Source: Halonatronomonas sp964558325
GTDB lineage: Bacteria > Bacillota > Halanaerobiia > Halanaerobiales > Halarsenatibacteraceae
Direction of reading: 5' to 3'
Length of the DNA: 64,000 nucleotides
Assembly: GCA_964558325.1 (NCBI GenBank)
Contig: CAZLCX010000008.1
Location: 37,109 to 101,108, forward strand
The notes beneath the pieces are model-generated. The model saw only the letters and a program-made list of their open reading frames with translations. It was not told the origin of the DNA and did no database searches. A program made the position numbers and the translations under genes. Positions 17,283-27,060 of this stretch are shown here, piece by piece; position 1 is the stretch's first letter; each line of letters begins with the position of its first letter.

Positions 17283-17984
17283 TTATTTTAAAAGATAACT
17301 TTCTCCAGGATTAATTGGTTTCACTACAGTATCTAGTGATTCCTTACTGACCAATTCAATAAATTCATCTGCTGTTTCAACTAGAACTGGAAATGTTCCA
17401 TAATGCATTGGAATTACAACATCAGGTTGCAGTAAACGTGTGGCAATAACTGCCTGAGCTGGGTCCATTGTAAACACAGAACCTATTGGTAATAAAGCAA
17501 GGTTTATATCATAGAGTTCATTAAATAATCCCATACTTGAAAAAACTCCAGTATCTCCAGCATAGTAAATGGTATTGCCATCAGTTAGTCTGATAACAAA
17601 ACCAGACGGACTTCCGACCCCTGAGGAATGAAAAGCCTGTACCATAGTAATCTTAATACCATCATATTCTACTGTTCCCCCAATATTCATACCAATACCT
17701 TCATTAACAAAATTACTATCTTTTAATTCCGGATTTTCATCTTGAATCTTAGAAATAACTTCAGGCTGGGCAAAAATAATACCTTCTGGTCCCAATAAAG
17801 TAGCCACAGATTCCAGATGATCAAAATGATCATGGGTAATTAAAATCATGTCAGCTTCATCAGGAATCACACCTTCTGGAGTTGCTGGATTATTTTCAAT
17901 ATAAGGATCAATCAATACAGTCCTATCATTTTGAGTCGTAATTTCAAAAAATGCATGACCTATCCATCTTACTTTAGTAGCCAA
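17283..17984 (-). CDS. UPF0173 metal-dependent hydrolase (metallo-beta-lactamase fold)
   Basis: 233 residues. The beta-lactamase-fold metal motif is ITHDHFDHL (about 48-56). A downstream YYAGDTG and late IPMHYGT supply the remaining ligands. The N-terminus (KVRWIGHAFFEI) is typical of YtkL/UPF0173 proteins. Start TTG, 8 nt after GGGAGG. The family has no firmly established physiological substrate. Confidence 0.9.
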   Translation of the reverse strand: MATKVRWIGHAFFEITTQNDRTVLIDPYIENNPATPEGVIPDEADMILITHDHFDHLESVATLLGPEGIIFAQPEVISKIQDENPELKDSNFVNEGIGMNIGGTVEYDGIKITMVQAFHSSGVGSPSGFVIRLTDGNTIYYAGDTGVFSSMGLFNELYDINLALLPIGSVFTMDPAQAVIATRLLQPDVVIPMHYGTFPVLVETADEFIELVSKESLDTVVKPINPGESYLLK

Positions 17985-18056
17985 TAAAATCGCCTCCCTT
18001 TAATATTATTTCTTGATAAATATATTTTATCCTGCTAAAATAACTAAAAATTAATA

Positions 18057-21000
18057 TTAAAACCCAGTAATTAGGCCAGTTAAAAGGCCAAAAACCGACC
18101 CTGACCAACCATACATTTTAAGTCTCATCAAATATGATCCAGCAAAACTATTAAACAGATCCTCAATAGCTTCCGCTTCCATCAACTGAACCTGATCAAC
18201 AGTTATATCTTTAATTGCAATAGATTTCAGCAGTGCCTGAAAATGATTGTCCAGACTATTGAAACCTGCTTCAATAAAATAATCAGATAAATAATTGATA
18301 GTTTTTGTTGAAATATATTGATTTAAATGGCCTGCTTTTCTAGAAATATGAATTTCAAATGATTCTGTAACTGCCTGCTTAAATTTAGTACTGGCTGATA
18401 TATTTTTACTGAATATAATTATATCTTCAGCTAAAATATCTTTTTTAAATAGTCTCCTCGGCTCTTGAATCTTTTTGATTTTAGAGAGCTTTTGTGTTAA
18501 ATTATCTAAAGTGAATATAATTTTTTCATATCTATTATTTATAATTGGCTTTAGTCTCCCTTTGAATTCCTCCTTATTCAAAGAATTCATACCAGTTATA
18601 AACTTAAAAATACCATCAATATCCTGACTATCAAGTAATGAAGCAAAGATAATTTCTAAAATATTTACTAGATCAGATTTTACTTCTTGCTTATTTTCTA
18701 TTATATTAAATATAACTTCACTTTTAAAACTATTAATATAATTATTTCTTGAACCATCTAAATCTAATTTTATTTCAGGTATTTTTATATTCCAGCAATT
18801 GATGACAAACTCTCTTGTATATAATGTAATGGCATCAGCTAACTCAGGTCTAATAAATAATCTGTCGATTAAGACCTGCCAGTCATTTTTGTCAGTTACC
18901 TCCCAGAAATTTTTAGCAATTCTATTTATCCCATTAAAAACTAATGGTTTAAAGTTATTTTCAAGTTCTTTTTGATGCTCATAAATAAAATATGGTAGTT
19001 TCTTATCTATCAGGACATCAACTAATTCAGCAACTGTTTCTCTGCTCCCAGTAAACCGATACGCACCTTTAAATAAGGCCTGGGATAACCACCCACCATT
19101 TTCATCGTCAGCAATTAATTCTTCCTCTAAAATCTCAGCAGCAAACTCTTTTAATTTTCCTCTATATGATTTTATTAAAGCTATGCTTTTCTCTATCATA
19201 AATATTTGAATTGAATTATATTCATCAATTAAAAAATTATCAAGACTTAATTTGAAAGCTCTCTGACTATTTTCTGATGAATCCTTAGTCACTTTATAAC
19301 TTGTTAGAAGTTTAATTAAACCACCACTCCTAATAATATTTAAGACATAATCTGTAATAAAATTATTCAAACTTCTCCTGGTGCTCAATGGGAATATATC
19401 TTTTAATCTTTTATTAGAAAAATAATCTTTAATTAACTCTTCAATATTAAATCCTTCTCCAAAATAATTTTTTTCCAAACCCTGATTTTCAGCTTCAACT
19501 ATCTCATATAGCTGATCAAAAATATACTCAGTAAGAATATTTATTATTTGTTTTAATGAATTAACATCAAAATATAAGCTTAACTTATTATTATTATTTG
19601 AAAGATCTTCAAAAGCCTTTGATAAACTATCTAAAATTAAGCCTTCATTTATTAATTCAAGAATTATATCCCTTAGATAACTATAAATTTCCTCTGAATT
19701 AAAATTCAATTCATCTATCTCATGGATTAATAATTCAATATTATCGTTAATAATATTTTCAAAGTTATCTTCTAATACTTCTGATAATTTTTTGGAGATA
19801 TTTTTACTTAAAAGTTTTAAAATTGCTCTCATTTTTCTATAGTCATTTTCTAAAAGGTTTTCTTTGAAAAGTTTTTGATATTCTTGTCTATCATCTTTTA
19901 ATACCCTATTTATTCGGTATGGTTCCAGTAATTCATCCTGGACAAAATCACCTAAAGTCTCAGCAAATCTTTCCTGGTTTCTAGCAAATAATCCAGGCGT
20001 AAATGGCAATCTTTTACCACCTATTTTTACCGGCTCATACGGCCTAAAAATCATCCAGATGGCTATAACATTAGTTATAAAACCAACAAAGCCAAATAAT
20101 AACATTGCCGGTAAAATAGAAGTAATGCCTGCCCCAGATAAAAGCCCTTCACCGAAAGTATTTAATATTAAACCTGCTAAGCCCCCAAGCATGCCTCCAA
20201 AATATGTTAAAGGTTTTAGTTCTTTACCTATAAATCCTTCAACAACCTTTCTCATATCTTCTGCAGATAAATCAATTAGGTTATCAGATACAATCTGGCT
20301 TATTTTACCTGATAATAATTTATCAAGGTTATTTTCAACTATATCAATTATTGAAGATGCAAGTTTATCAGCAATTCTAGAGTACCTATTTTTAAAATTA
20401 AGTTCTCCTAAGATATCATTTATTTCTTCTGAACTATACTTATCAAAAATACTTTGAACTTCTTTATCTAAGTAAGAGCTAATATTCTCTGAAAGATATT
20501 GATAACTTTCATCAGAAATTATTGTTCCTAAATCATAAGCACCTATTTTTTCATATAAATTTAAACTTAAATTATCAATATCTTTATTTTTTAAAAGTTC
20601 TTTAAAATCAATCTTTATAATTATAGTCTTAAGCCACTTTAAAATATCTTTATCCTCTAGGATTTGGGCTAAAAATACTTTAAATCTTTCACCATAAAAA
20701 AAGCCAGTTGTTAGATTGGTTAACAGGTTATTAACTTCATTAATTAAAATCTGAAACGGTGCCGGGCCCAATATATTTTTTAATGATAGACTTGTATATT
20801 TTTCATTATTAGAGTTATTTTTAAACCACTTATAAAGAATATCTAGTATTTTATCATACCATTCACCGGCATCTCCTAATTCTAAATTATCAACTCTACT
20901 AATATACCAGCCTAATTCTCTTTTTGATATAATCTCTTTAATTTTTTCTGCAAGCTCATATGCTATTTTATCTAAATTATCATCTTCACTAAATGATTTT

Positions 21001-22103
21001 AATAACCTACCAATTAATCCATATCTAGAAGCAACTTTACCTGATAAAGCTTTATATAAAATTTGTTTTAAATTATTTTTTAACCCTCTATTACTTTCTA
21101 AAATCTCTCCAATAGTTTCATCTACTAATTCTTCTAATTCGCCTTTATGGTTCTGCAGCCAATTCAAAAACTCATAAATCAAAACAGGCAGCTCATTAAC
21201 TAATAAAGGAGTTATTTCTTTATCCCATGTTTCACCAAATATTTCTGGTAATGTTAGCCTCACTTTTTTAAAAGAGTTAATAAAAGCAGAGCCAACTTCG
21301 ATACCAAGTTCTTTACCAGCAGGGCTAGTAAGAAATTCATAAATATTATCGAATATTCCAAAATCTGAACCATCAGTCTTTTTATTAAAATTATGAATAA
21401 TTTCATTCAACGGTTTATTATAAATTTCAGCTAATCTATTTTTTATTATTTCTCTAATCCCTGTTTCTTTTAATAATAAATTGAAATAATTTTTGATTTC
21501 ATTTTCATTTTTAATTAATTCTTCTTGAAAATCTTCAATTAAATCTAGATATTTCTGATCTTCAACTTGTATATCATTTAAAAGTTTCTTAAGAAAATCT
21601 ATAAATTCATCTACTAACTCCGGGTCATCAGTCAGTTCTGCAATTATAATAAGAAGTTCTTCAAGTACATTATTAAATTGATTATAACTTATGAGTTGGT
21701 TTAACTTAATGTTTTTAGAAATTCTATATAATAAATCAGAAATCATTTCTGATTTAGATAATAATTTTGAGATGCCTTTTTTTGTTGAACTAAAATCCGG
21801 GACATCTGAAATTTTTTTATCTTTAATAACTTTTGGTAATTCTTCCATAAACATATCTTCAATTAATAAAGTAAGATTTTCTTTAAATTCATCATTATTT
21901 ATTTCTCCTGCCAGAGTATTATGATTAATAATTTCCCTTTCAACTAATTGGCTTAAATTATAAATAAACTCTTCTCGGGTTTTTTCAAGAACTCCACCAA
22001 AGGGGCCGATTTTTTGAAATAACATTTTAACAGCAACATCATTGGTTATATAGCCGTTTGCTGCACCTGCTATTATATTAAAAGCTAAATTTAATAAGCC
22101 CAC
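18057..22103 (-). CDS. Very large DUF445-family membrane protein with duplicated core
   Basis: About 1348 residues; DUF445 proteins such as YheB are usually near 400. Two copies of the DUF445 hairpin are visible: GAANGYITNDVAVKMLF near the N-terminus and GFVGFITNVIAIWMIFRP near residues 670-690, the latter followed by RLPFTPGLFARNQERFAE. Between and after them are long, charged, Leu/Ile-rich helices, and the protein ends in a further hydrophobic hairpin. GTG 22103 is 6 nt after GGGGGG. An upstream ATG (22148) lies inside the terminator of the preceding gene, so it is rejected. Function unknown. Confidence 0.8.
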   Translation of the reverse strand: MGLLNLAFNIIAGAANGYITNDVAVKMLFQKIGPFGGVLEKTREEFIYNLSQLVEREIINHNTLAGEINNDEFKENLTLLIEDMFMEELPKVIKDKKISDVPDFSSTKKGISKLLSKSEMISDLLYRISKNIKLNQLISYNQFNNVLEELLIIIAELTDDPELVDEFIDFLKKLLNDIQVEDQKYLDLIEDFQEELIKNENEIKNYFNLLLKETGIREIIKNRLAEIYNKPLNEIIHNFNKKTDGSDFGIFDNIYEFLTSPAGKELGIEVGSAFINSFKKVRLTLPEIFGETWDKEITPLLVNELPVLIYEFLNWLQNHKGELEELVDETIGEILESNRGLKNNLKQILYKALSGKVASRYGLIGRLLKSFSEDDNLDKIAYELAEKIKEIISKRELGWYISRVDNLELGDAGEWYDKILDILYKWFKNNSNNEKYTSLSLKNILGPAPFQILINEVNNLLTNLTTGFFYGERFKVFLAQILEDKDILKWLKTIIIKIDFKELLKNKDIDNLSLNLYEKIGAYDLGTIISDESYQYLSENISSYLDKEVQSIFDKYSSEEINDILGELNFKNRYSRIADKLASSIIDIVENNLDKLLSGKISQIVSDNLIDLSAEDMRKVVEGFIGKELKPLTYFGGMLGGLAGLILNTFGEGLLSGAGITSILPAMLLFGFVGFITNVIAIWMIFRPYEPVKIGGKRLPFTPGLFARNQERFAETLGDFVQDELLEPYRINRVLKDDRQEYQKLFKENLLENDYRKMRAILKLLSKNISKKLSEVLEDNFENIINDNIELLIHEIDELNFNSEEIYSYLRDIILELINEGLILDSLSKAFEDLSNNNNKLSLYFDVNSLKQIINILTEYIFDQLYEIVEAENQGLEKNYFGEGFNIEELIKDYFSNKRLKDIFPLSTRRSLNNFITDYVLNIIRSGGLIKLLTSYKVTKDSSENSQRAFKLSLDNFLIDEYNSIQIFMIEKSIALIKSYRGKLKEFAAEILEEELIADDENGGWLSQALFKGAYRFTGSRETVAELVDVLIDKKLPYFIYEHQKELENNFKPLVFNGINRIAKNFWEVTDKNDWQVLIDRLFIRPELADAITLYTREFVINCWNIKIPEIKLDLDGSRNNYINSFKSEVIFNIIENKQEVKSDLVNILEIIFASLLDSQDIDGIFKFITGMNSLNKEEFKGRLKPIINNRYEKIIFTLDNLTQKLSKIKKIQEPRRLFKKDILAEDIIIFSKNISASTKFKQAVTESFEIHISRKAGHLNQYISTKTINYLSDYFIEAGFNSLDNHFQALLKSIAIKDITVDQVQLMEAEAIEDLFNSFAGSYLMRLKMYGWSGSVFGLLTGLITGF

Positions 22104-22117
22104 AGAAATCCCCCCAT

Positions 22118-22149
22118 TAATAAATAAAAGTGGACACTCTATGCCCACT
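22118..22149 (-). terminator. Terminator after the gate-domain transporter gene
   Basis: On the minus strand AGTGGGC and GTCCACT pair (one wobble) around a 7-nt loop, followed by TTTTATTTATT. It sits between the transporter stop and the GTG of the DUF445 gene, which supports that start. Confidence 0.6.
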
Positions 22150-22202
22150 CAAATAAAACCTAAAAACTGTTATTTATATTGTACTACTGCTTAATATATT
22201 TA

Positions 22203-23411
22203 TCAAGCCAATAATCTAAATAATAGATTGGCAGTAATACCTGCTATAATCCCACCACAAAAATGACTAAAAATAGCTCTTGAAATCAATGATCTTTTAT
22301 TTAATGAATCTAACATTGCAACATGTGTACTTAAAAAGCCACTCCAACACATTCCCATTGCAGTAAATACAGCTATTTCATGTCCTGATATTAAGCCACT
22401 TGATATAAAAGTAGGAATTAAGCTTAAGGCTGCCCCAACAGCACCTAAGGCAGTAATTGGAAATGCTATAGATTCAGGACTTGAGAAACCAAACAAAGGC
22501 CTTAAGATTGGCGAAAGAAATTCTCCTATCCTTGGCAAAAGCCTTACACCTTCAAAGGCTTCCCCCTGAAATCCAAGAGAAGGGTCTGATGGTCCAAAAG
22601 TAAGGATCATAATTAAAGTACAGATAACTAAAACACCAGGTATTATACTTAAACCAATCTCTACACCCTGTTTTCCACCTTCAAGCATTGCCGATAGAAG
22701 TCTTTCAAAAAAATTATTTAATCCTGTATTCTTCTCATTATTTTTTAACTCATCTCTGGAAGTATTTTTATCATCAAGAACTTTTAATTCAAAACTATCA
22801 ATAGGCTTTCTCTTAATTTGATAACGCATTAACCTTACACTGACTATACTACCAACAATCGCCCCAACATTGCCAATTAAAGCCTCCCTAATAAATCCTA
22901 AACCAGCCATAAATGTTGTTAAAATTAATCCCATTCCAAATGCAGTTCCTAAATTACATAATAAAGGAATATCTTCTTCTTTAAAATAAGCCAGATAATC
23001 TTTCTCTTTAGCAAGAGAAATAATCGCAGGATTATCAGATAAATATGTCGTTACTATCCCTAAAAATGAAACCCCTGGCAATTTATATAAAGGTCTCATT
23101 AAAGGTGCAAAAATATAATTCAACAATTTTATTACTTTAAATTCTGAAGCCATTTTCCCAAAAGCTCCAGCCAGAACTGCTATTGCCATAATATAAAAAA
23201 CAGTGTCTATTAGCAGTTCATAAGATGTATTAAATAATGTTGAAAAAAGATTATCTATACCCATTATGCTACCTGTATATCCAAAAAATATAGTGACTAA
23301 TCCTAAAAATAATATAGTATCCATATTATCAATAAACAAGTATAAAACAGGTAGTTTATCTTTTCTGTTTATTGATTCTTGGTGGTCCCTTTTAGAATTG
23401 TAGACAGACAT
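22203..23411 (-). CDS. Nucleoside-recognition (gate) domain membrane protein
   Basis: 402 residues with about ten predicted membrane helices in two halves. VTTYLSDNPAIISLAKEKDY and the second-half FGFSSPESIAFPITALGAVGAALSLI have the look of the nucleoside-recognition/gate domain found in spore-maturation proteins SpmA/B and related clostridial transporters. Start ATG with AGGAGG. The substrate is unknown. It is followed by a terminator and preceded by aspartokinase on the same strand. Confidence 0.75.
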   Translation of the reverse strand: MSVYNSKRDHQESINRKDKLPVLYLFIDNMDTILFLGLVTIFFGYTGSIMGIDNLFSTLFNTSYELLIDTVFYIMAIAVLAGAFGKMASEFKVIKLLNYIFAPLMRPLYKLPGVSFLGIVTTYLSDNPAIISLAKEKDYLAYFKEEDIPLLCNLGTAFGMGLILTTFMAGLGFIREALIGNVGAIVGSIVSVRLMRYQIKRKPIDSFELKVLDDKNTSRDELKNNEKNTGLNNFFERLLSAMLEGGKQGVEIGLSIIPGVLVICTLIMILTFGPSDPSLGFQGEAFEGVRLLPRIGEFLSPILRPLFGFSSPESIAFPITALGAVGAALSLIPTFISSGLISGHEIAVFTAMGMCWSGFLSTHVAMLDSLNKRSLISRAIFSHFCGGIIAGITANLLFRLLA

Positions 23412-23494
23412 TACTCTCCTCCTAGTAAATCAATGTATTGTGAAATTCAACACTATTATTATATACTATAAACACTGATTACTGCAAGAAGAAT

Positions 23495-24715
23495 TTATTT
23501 ATTTTTTGTAGTTAATCCAAAATCATTTCCAACTACTTTTACTGCCTTAGCTTCATAACCTGCTGGAACTAACCAGGAGATTTTAATTTCTGAGGTAGTA
23601 ACCATTAAAATAGGTATATTTGAGTTAGCCAACAACCTAAAGACCCTTGCAGCTACACCAGGCTGCGTTCTCATACCTGGTCCAACTACTGACACTTTAA
23701 CCACCTCTGAACGAATCCACCAATCTGACAGACCCCAATCTTTTTTATAATAGTCTATCAATTCTCTAGCCTTATCTATATCTACTTCAGGAATTGTAAA
23801 ACTCAAATTCATTTTTCCTGATTTATCAAGTAATTGGGAAATCATATCTACATTAATTTCATAATTGGCTAGAGAATCAAAAACATCTGCTAAAATATTA
23901 CTATCAGATTCTAAATCTCTTAAAGTAATCTGAATATCATCTCTATTAACAGCCATCCCAGTAACAAGACTGGCCTCTAAATAATCAATATTACCATTAA
24001 TAGTTGTACCCTCTACTTTTGAACAACTTTCGGCAATATAAAGGGGCACCTGATATTTCTGAGCCAGCTCTACAGCTCTTGGATGAATAACTTCAGCCCC
24101 TAGACTTGCCATCTCAATCAATTCTTCATAGGAAGTATGAGTAAGTTTTTTGGCTCCAGGCAGCAGTTTTGGATCACAGGTATAAATACCTTCAACATCA
24201 GTATATATTTCACATTTTGCCCCTAATTTTGCAGCAAGTGCTACAGCGGAAGTGTCACTTCCTCCTCGACCTAAAGTTGTATATTCATCTTTCTCAGTAA
24301 CTCCCTGAAAACCAGCTGCTACTACAATTCTACCCTGGTTTAATTCCTTTTTAATTCTAGATAAATCAATATCTTTTATTCTAGCTTTCTGATGACTTGC
24401 AGTTGTCTCTAAATGAAGCTGAGCGCCTGTTAGGGAAACTGCTGGACAGCCTAAATCCTGGAGGGCCATGGTTAATAAAGCTATTGAAACTTGTTCCCCA
24501 GTATTCAATAACATATCTAATTCTCTAGAATCAGGTTTTTCAGAAACAGATTTAGCTAATTTTAATAACTCATCAGTCGTATCACCCATTGCAGAAACAA
24601 TTACAACTACTTCCTTTGATTCTTCTTTGGTTTTTTTTATCTCCCTGGCAACTCTTTTAATTTTTTGGGTTGAACAAACAGAACTTCCTCCATATTTTTG
24701 AACTACAATATCCAT
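23495..24715 (-). CDS. lysC: Aspartate kinase, monofunctional, with ACT domains
   Basis: 406 residues. The amino-acid kinase domain starts VQKYGGSSV and includes GRGGSDTSAVALAAKLGA and SLGAEVIHPRAVELA. The C-terminal part carries ACT regulatory domains (VNRDDIQITLRD; KVSVVGPGMRTQPGVAARVF), through which end products such as lysine or threonine inhibit the enzyme. It phosphorylates aspartate, the first step towards Lys, Thr, Met and diaminopimelate. ATG with AGGAGG. It stands alone rather than next to asd or dap genes. Confidence 0.93.
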   Translation of the reverse strand: MDIVVQKYGGSSVCSTQKIKRVAREIKKTKEESKEVVVIVSAMGDTTDELLKLAKSVSEKPDSRELDMLLNTGEQVSIALLTMALQDLGCPAVSLTGAQLHLETTASHQKARIKDIDLSRIKKELNQGRIVVAAGFQGVTEKDEYTTLGRGGSDTSAVALAAKLGAKCEIYTDVEGIYTCDPKLLPGAKKLTHTSYEELIEMASLGAEVIHPRAVELAQKYQVPLYIAESCSKVEGTTINGNIDYLEASLVTGMAVNRDDIQITLRDLESDSNILADVFDSLANYEINVDMISQLLDKSGKMNLSFTIPEVDIDKARELIDYYKKDWGLSDWWIRSEVVKVSVVGPGMRTQPGVAARVFRLLANSNIPILMVTTSEIKISWLVPAGYEAKAVKVVGNDFGLTTKNK

Positions 24716-24787
24716 TATTTTATTTCCTCCTGAAAGTCATATACTATATCTATTTAATTTATCATATTAAAAGCATAAAATAAAGGA

Positions 24788-25363
24788 TTAATTTCTGCTT
24801 CCAGGTTTAATAGGGGCTGTTTTTTCTTTTTGACAGATGGGACACTCTGATTCCTCAAATGAAGGCACTTCCAATTGCAATAAAGGCTGAAAAGGATACT
24901 TGAACTCAGCTTTCCCGTTACTTCTATCCACAATCGAGCTTATGCCAATAATTTCAGCACCCTCTGCCTCAATTATTCTTAATAATTCCTTAACTGAACC
25001 TCCAGTAGTTACAACATCTTCAACAACTAAAACTCTCTGACCTTCCTCTAAACTAAAACCTCTTCTAAACTTCATCTCGCCTTCTTTTCTTTCACTAAAA
25101 ATTGCAGGACGATTTAGAGCCTGACCAACAGCATATGCTAGAACCACGCCCCCCATTGCTGGTCCAACAACGACTTCAGGCTGATATTCTGACCAGATAT
25201 CAGCAATTCCTTCTGCTAATTCCTTAGTATACCAGGGATACTGAAGAACCTGAGCACATTGAATATACCTGTCTGCATGTCTTCCGGAACTTAAAAGAAA
25301 ATGTCCTTCAAGTAAAGCCTCACTCTCTTTAAGAATCTTAATTACTTCTTTTTGTTTAATCAT
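24788..25363 (-). CDS. pyrE: Orotate phosphoribosyltransferase
   Basis: 191 residues. The PRPP-binding loop VLVVEDVVTTGGSVKEL and the type I phosphoribosyltransferase core VVVGPAMGGVVLAYAVGQAL are clear. It converts orotate and PRPP to OMP. ATG 25363 is 6 nt after GAGGTGG; an ATG ten codons upstream lacks such a site. It overlaps the pyrD stop by 8 bp, so translation is probably coupled. Last gene of the pyr operon. The C-terminal tail has CPICQK, a possible metal-binding addition seen in some homologues. Confidence 0.95.
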   Translation of the reverse strand: MIKQKEVIKILKESEALLEGHFLLSSGRHADRYIQCAQVLQYPWYTKELAEGIADIWSEYQPEVVVGPAMGGVVLAYAVGQALNRPAIFSERKEGEMKFRRGFSLEEGQRVLVVEDVVTTGGSVKELLRIIEAEGAEIIGISSIVDRSNGKAEFKYPFQPLLQLEVPSFEESECPICQKEKTAPIKPGSRN

Positions 25364-26294
25364 TATTTGCCACCTCTTTATGAGCCAATCCAATTATCTC
25401 TTTCAGGCTCTTAAAATTATTTCTATTTAAATAGTTTCTAAGGCCAGCTTTGATTTTAACAGGTGCATATGGATCAACTAATGTTGCAGTTCCAACACCA
25501 ACAGCCTTAGCTCCAGCCAGAAAATATTCTACTGCATCCTCAGCTGACATTATACCACCAACCCCTAATACCGGCAGAATATCATTTTTTACGATTTCAT
25601 AAACCAGTCTCAATGCAACTGGTTTTATAGCAGGACCAGAAAGGCCACCTGAACCAGTAGCTAATACTGGCTTTTGTTTATCAATATCTATTTTCATGCC
25701 AGGAAGAGTATTAGCTACAGCCAGAGCATCTGCTCCTCCTTCAGCTGCTGAATTTGCTATTGGCATTATATTTCTAACATTAGGGGTTAATTTAACCATA
25801 ACAAAACCTTTATATTCCTTTCTGACAAGCCTGGTTATCTGATAGACTAATTCTGGATCTGTACCAAAAGCTAAACCGCCCCCCTTAATATTAGGACAGG
25901 ACACATTAACCTCAATCCCATCAAATCCGTCATTTTCTGCTAAACCTGCTGCCAATCTTTTAAAGTCATCTAATGAATGTCCTGAAATGTTAACCAGAAC
26001 TTTAGTATTAATATTTTTAATAAAAGGCAATTCCTCTTCAATAAAACCTTCAAGTCCTGGATTTTCAAGGCCAATGGAATTGATTAAGCCAGATGCAGTT
26101 TCAGCAATTCTAGGAGTAGGATTACCGTCCCTGGGATCAACAGTTATCCCCTTAACAATCAAGCCACCAAGCTCCTTAAGTTCATAAAAATCAGCAAGCT
26201 CTCTACCAAAACCACAGGTTCCAGAAGCAGTCATAACTGGTGATTCAAGCTGCAATGAACCAAGGGAAGTTTTTAAATCAACCTGATTATCCAT
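25356..26294 (-). CDS. pyrD: Dihydroorotate dehydrogenase B, catalytic subunit
   Basis: 312 residues. The FMN-binding barrel starts SLGSLQLESPVMTASGTCGFG. The catalytic cysteine is in NVSCPNIKGGG, as in class 1B enzymes. It oxidises dihydroorotate to orotate and passes electrons through PyrK to NAD+. It overlaps pyrK and pyrE by 8 bp each, which supports a coupled PyrDK complex. ATG 26294 with GAGG 9 nt upstream. Confidence 0.96.
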   Translation of the reverse strand: MDNQVDLKTSLGSLQLESPVMTASGTCGFGRELADFYELKELGGLIVKGITVDPRDGNPTPRIAETASGLINSIGLENPGLEGFIEEELPFIKNINTKVLVNISGHSLDDFKRLAAGLAENDGFDGIEVNVSCPNIKGGGLAFGTDPELVYQITRLVRKEYKGFVMVKLTPNVRNIMPIANSAAEGGADALAVANTLPGMKIDIDKQKPVLATGSGGLSGPAIKPVALRLVYEIVKNDILPVLGVGGIMSAEDAVEYFLAGAKAVGVGTATLVDPYAPVKIKAGLRNYLNRNNFKSLKEIIGLAHKEVANND

Positions 26295-27060
26295 TAATAA
26301 TCACCTCGTTAGCAGGCAATACTGGACCTTCTTTACATAATCTCTTATTCCCTGAAGTAGTCTTACAACTGCAGGATAGACAAAGCCCGTTACCGCAGGC
26401 CATTCTCTCTTCTAAAGAAAACTCACCAGCTATTCCTTCCTCACTAAGCCAGGTCTGTAACCAAACTAACATTGGCTTTGGACCACAACCATACAAATAA
26501 TCATATTTAATTTCATTACCTAAACTACTATTATTAAGAAGACAGGAAATATTACCCTGACTACCGAAGCTGCCATCATCTGTCGATAATTTTAAATTAA
26601 TAGCTAAATCTGCAAAATAATTAGCTAAAGGTTTTAATACGTCTTCATTTACAGCTCCTAAACATAGTGTCAGCTCATTATCTGATCCTAGATTCCTGGC
26701 AAGATAATATAATGGAACTATTCCCATTCCTCCACCTGCTAACAGTAATTTTTTGCCATTAAAGTTCAGAGTGAAACCATTTCCCAATGGCCCCTGGATA
26801 TCAATTGAATCTCCATTTTTATATTTACTTAATATTCCTGTCCCCCTGCCTACTACCTGGTAAATAAAACTAACTTCATTTCTAACTGAATTATAATCAA
26901 AGACAGAGAGGGGTCTCCTTAAAAGAGGATCATAACTTTCATCACCACTAACTTTTAAATTAAAAAATTGACCAGGTTTTATTACTTTTTCTTCCCCTAA
27001 CTTTATCTTTAACAAATATATTTTTTTTGCAATTTGATCATTTCTAATGACCTCAGTCAT
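26287..27060 (-). CDS. pyrK: Dihydroorotate dehydrogenase B, electron-transfer subunit
   Basis: 257 residues. The ferredoxin-reductase-like FAD domain (DPLLRRPLSVFD, about 62-73) is followed by an NAD domain. The cysteine-rich end MACGNGLCLSCSCK with a later LCKEGPV binds the 2Fe-2S cluster. It carries electrons from PyrD FMN to NAD+. It overlaps pyrF and pyrD by 8 bp at each end. Confidence 0.95.
   Translation of the reverse strand: MTEVIRNDQIAKKIYLLKIKLGEEKVIKPGQFFNLKVSGDESYDPLLRRPLSVFDYNSVRNEVSFIYQVVGRGTGILSKYKNGDSIDIQGPLGNGFTLNFNGKKLLLAGGGMGIVPLYYLARNLGSDNELTLCLGAVNEDVLKPLANYFADLAINLKLSTDDGSFGSQGNISCLLNNSSLGNEIKYDYLYGCGPKPMLVWLQTWLSEEGIAGEFSLEERMACGNGLCLSCSCKTTSGNKRLCKEGPVLPANEVIING

Noticed and set aside
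22104..22148. Upstream ATG for the DUF445 gene
   Set aside because: It lies inside the terminator hairpin of the preceding gene and has no ribosome binding site, whereas GTG 22103 follows GGGGGG.
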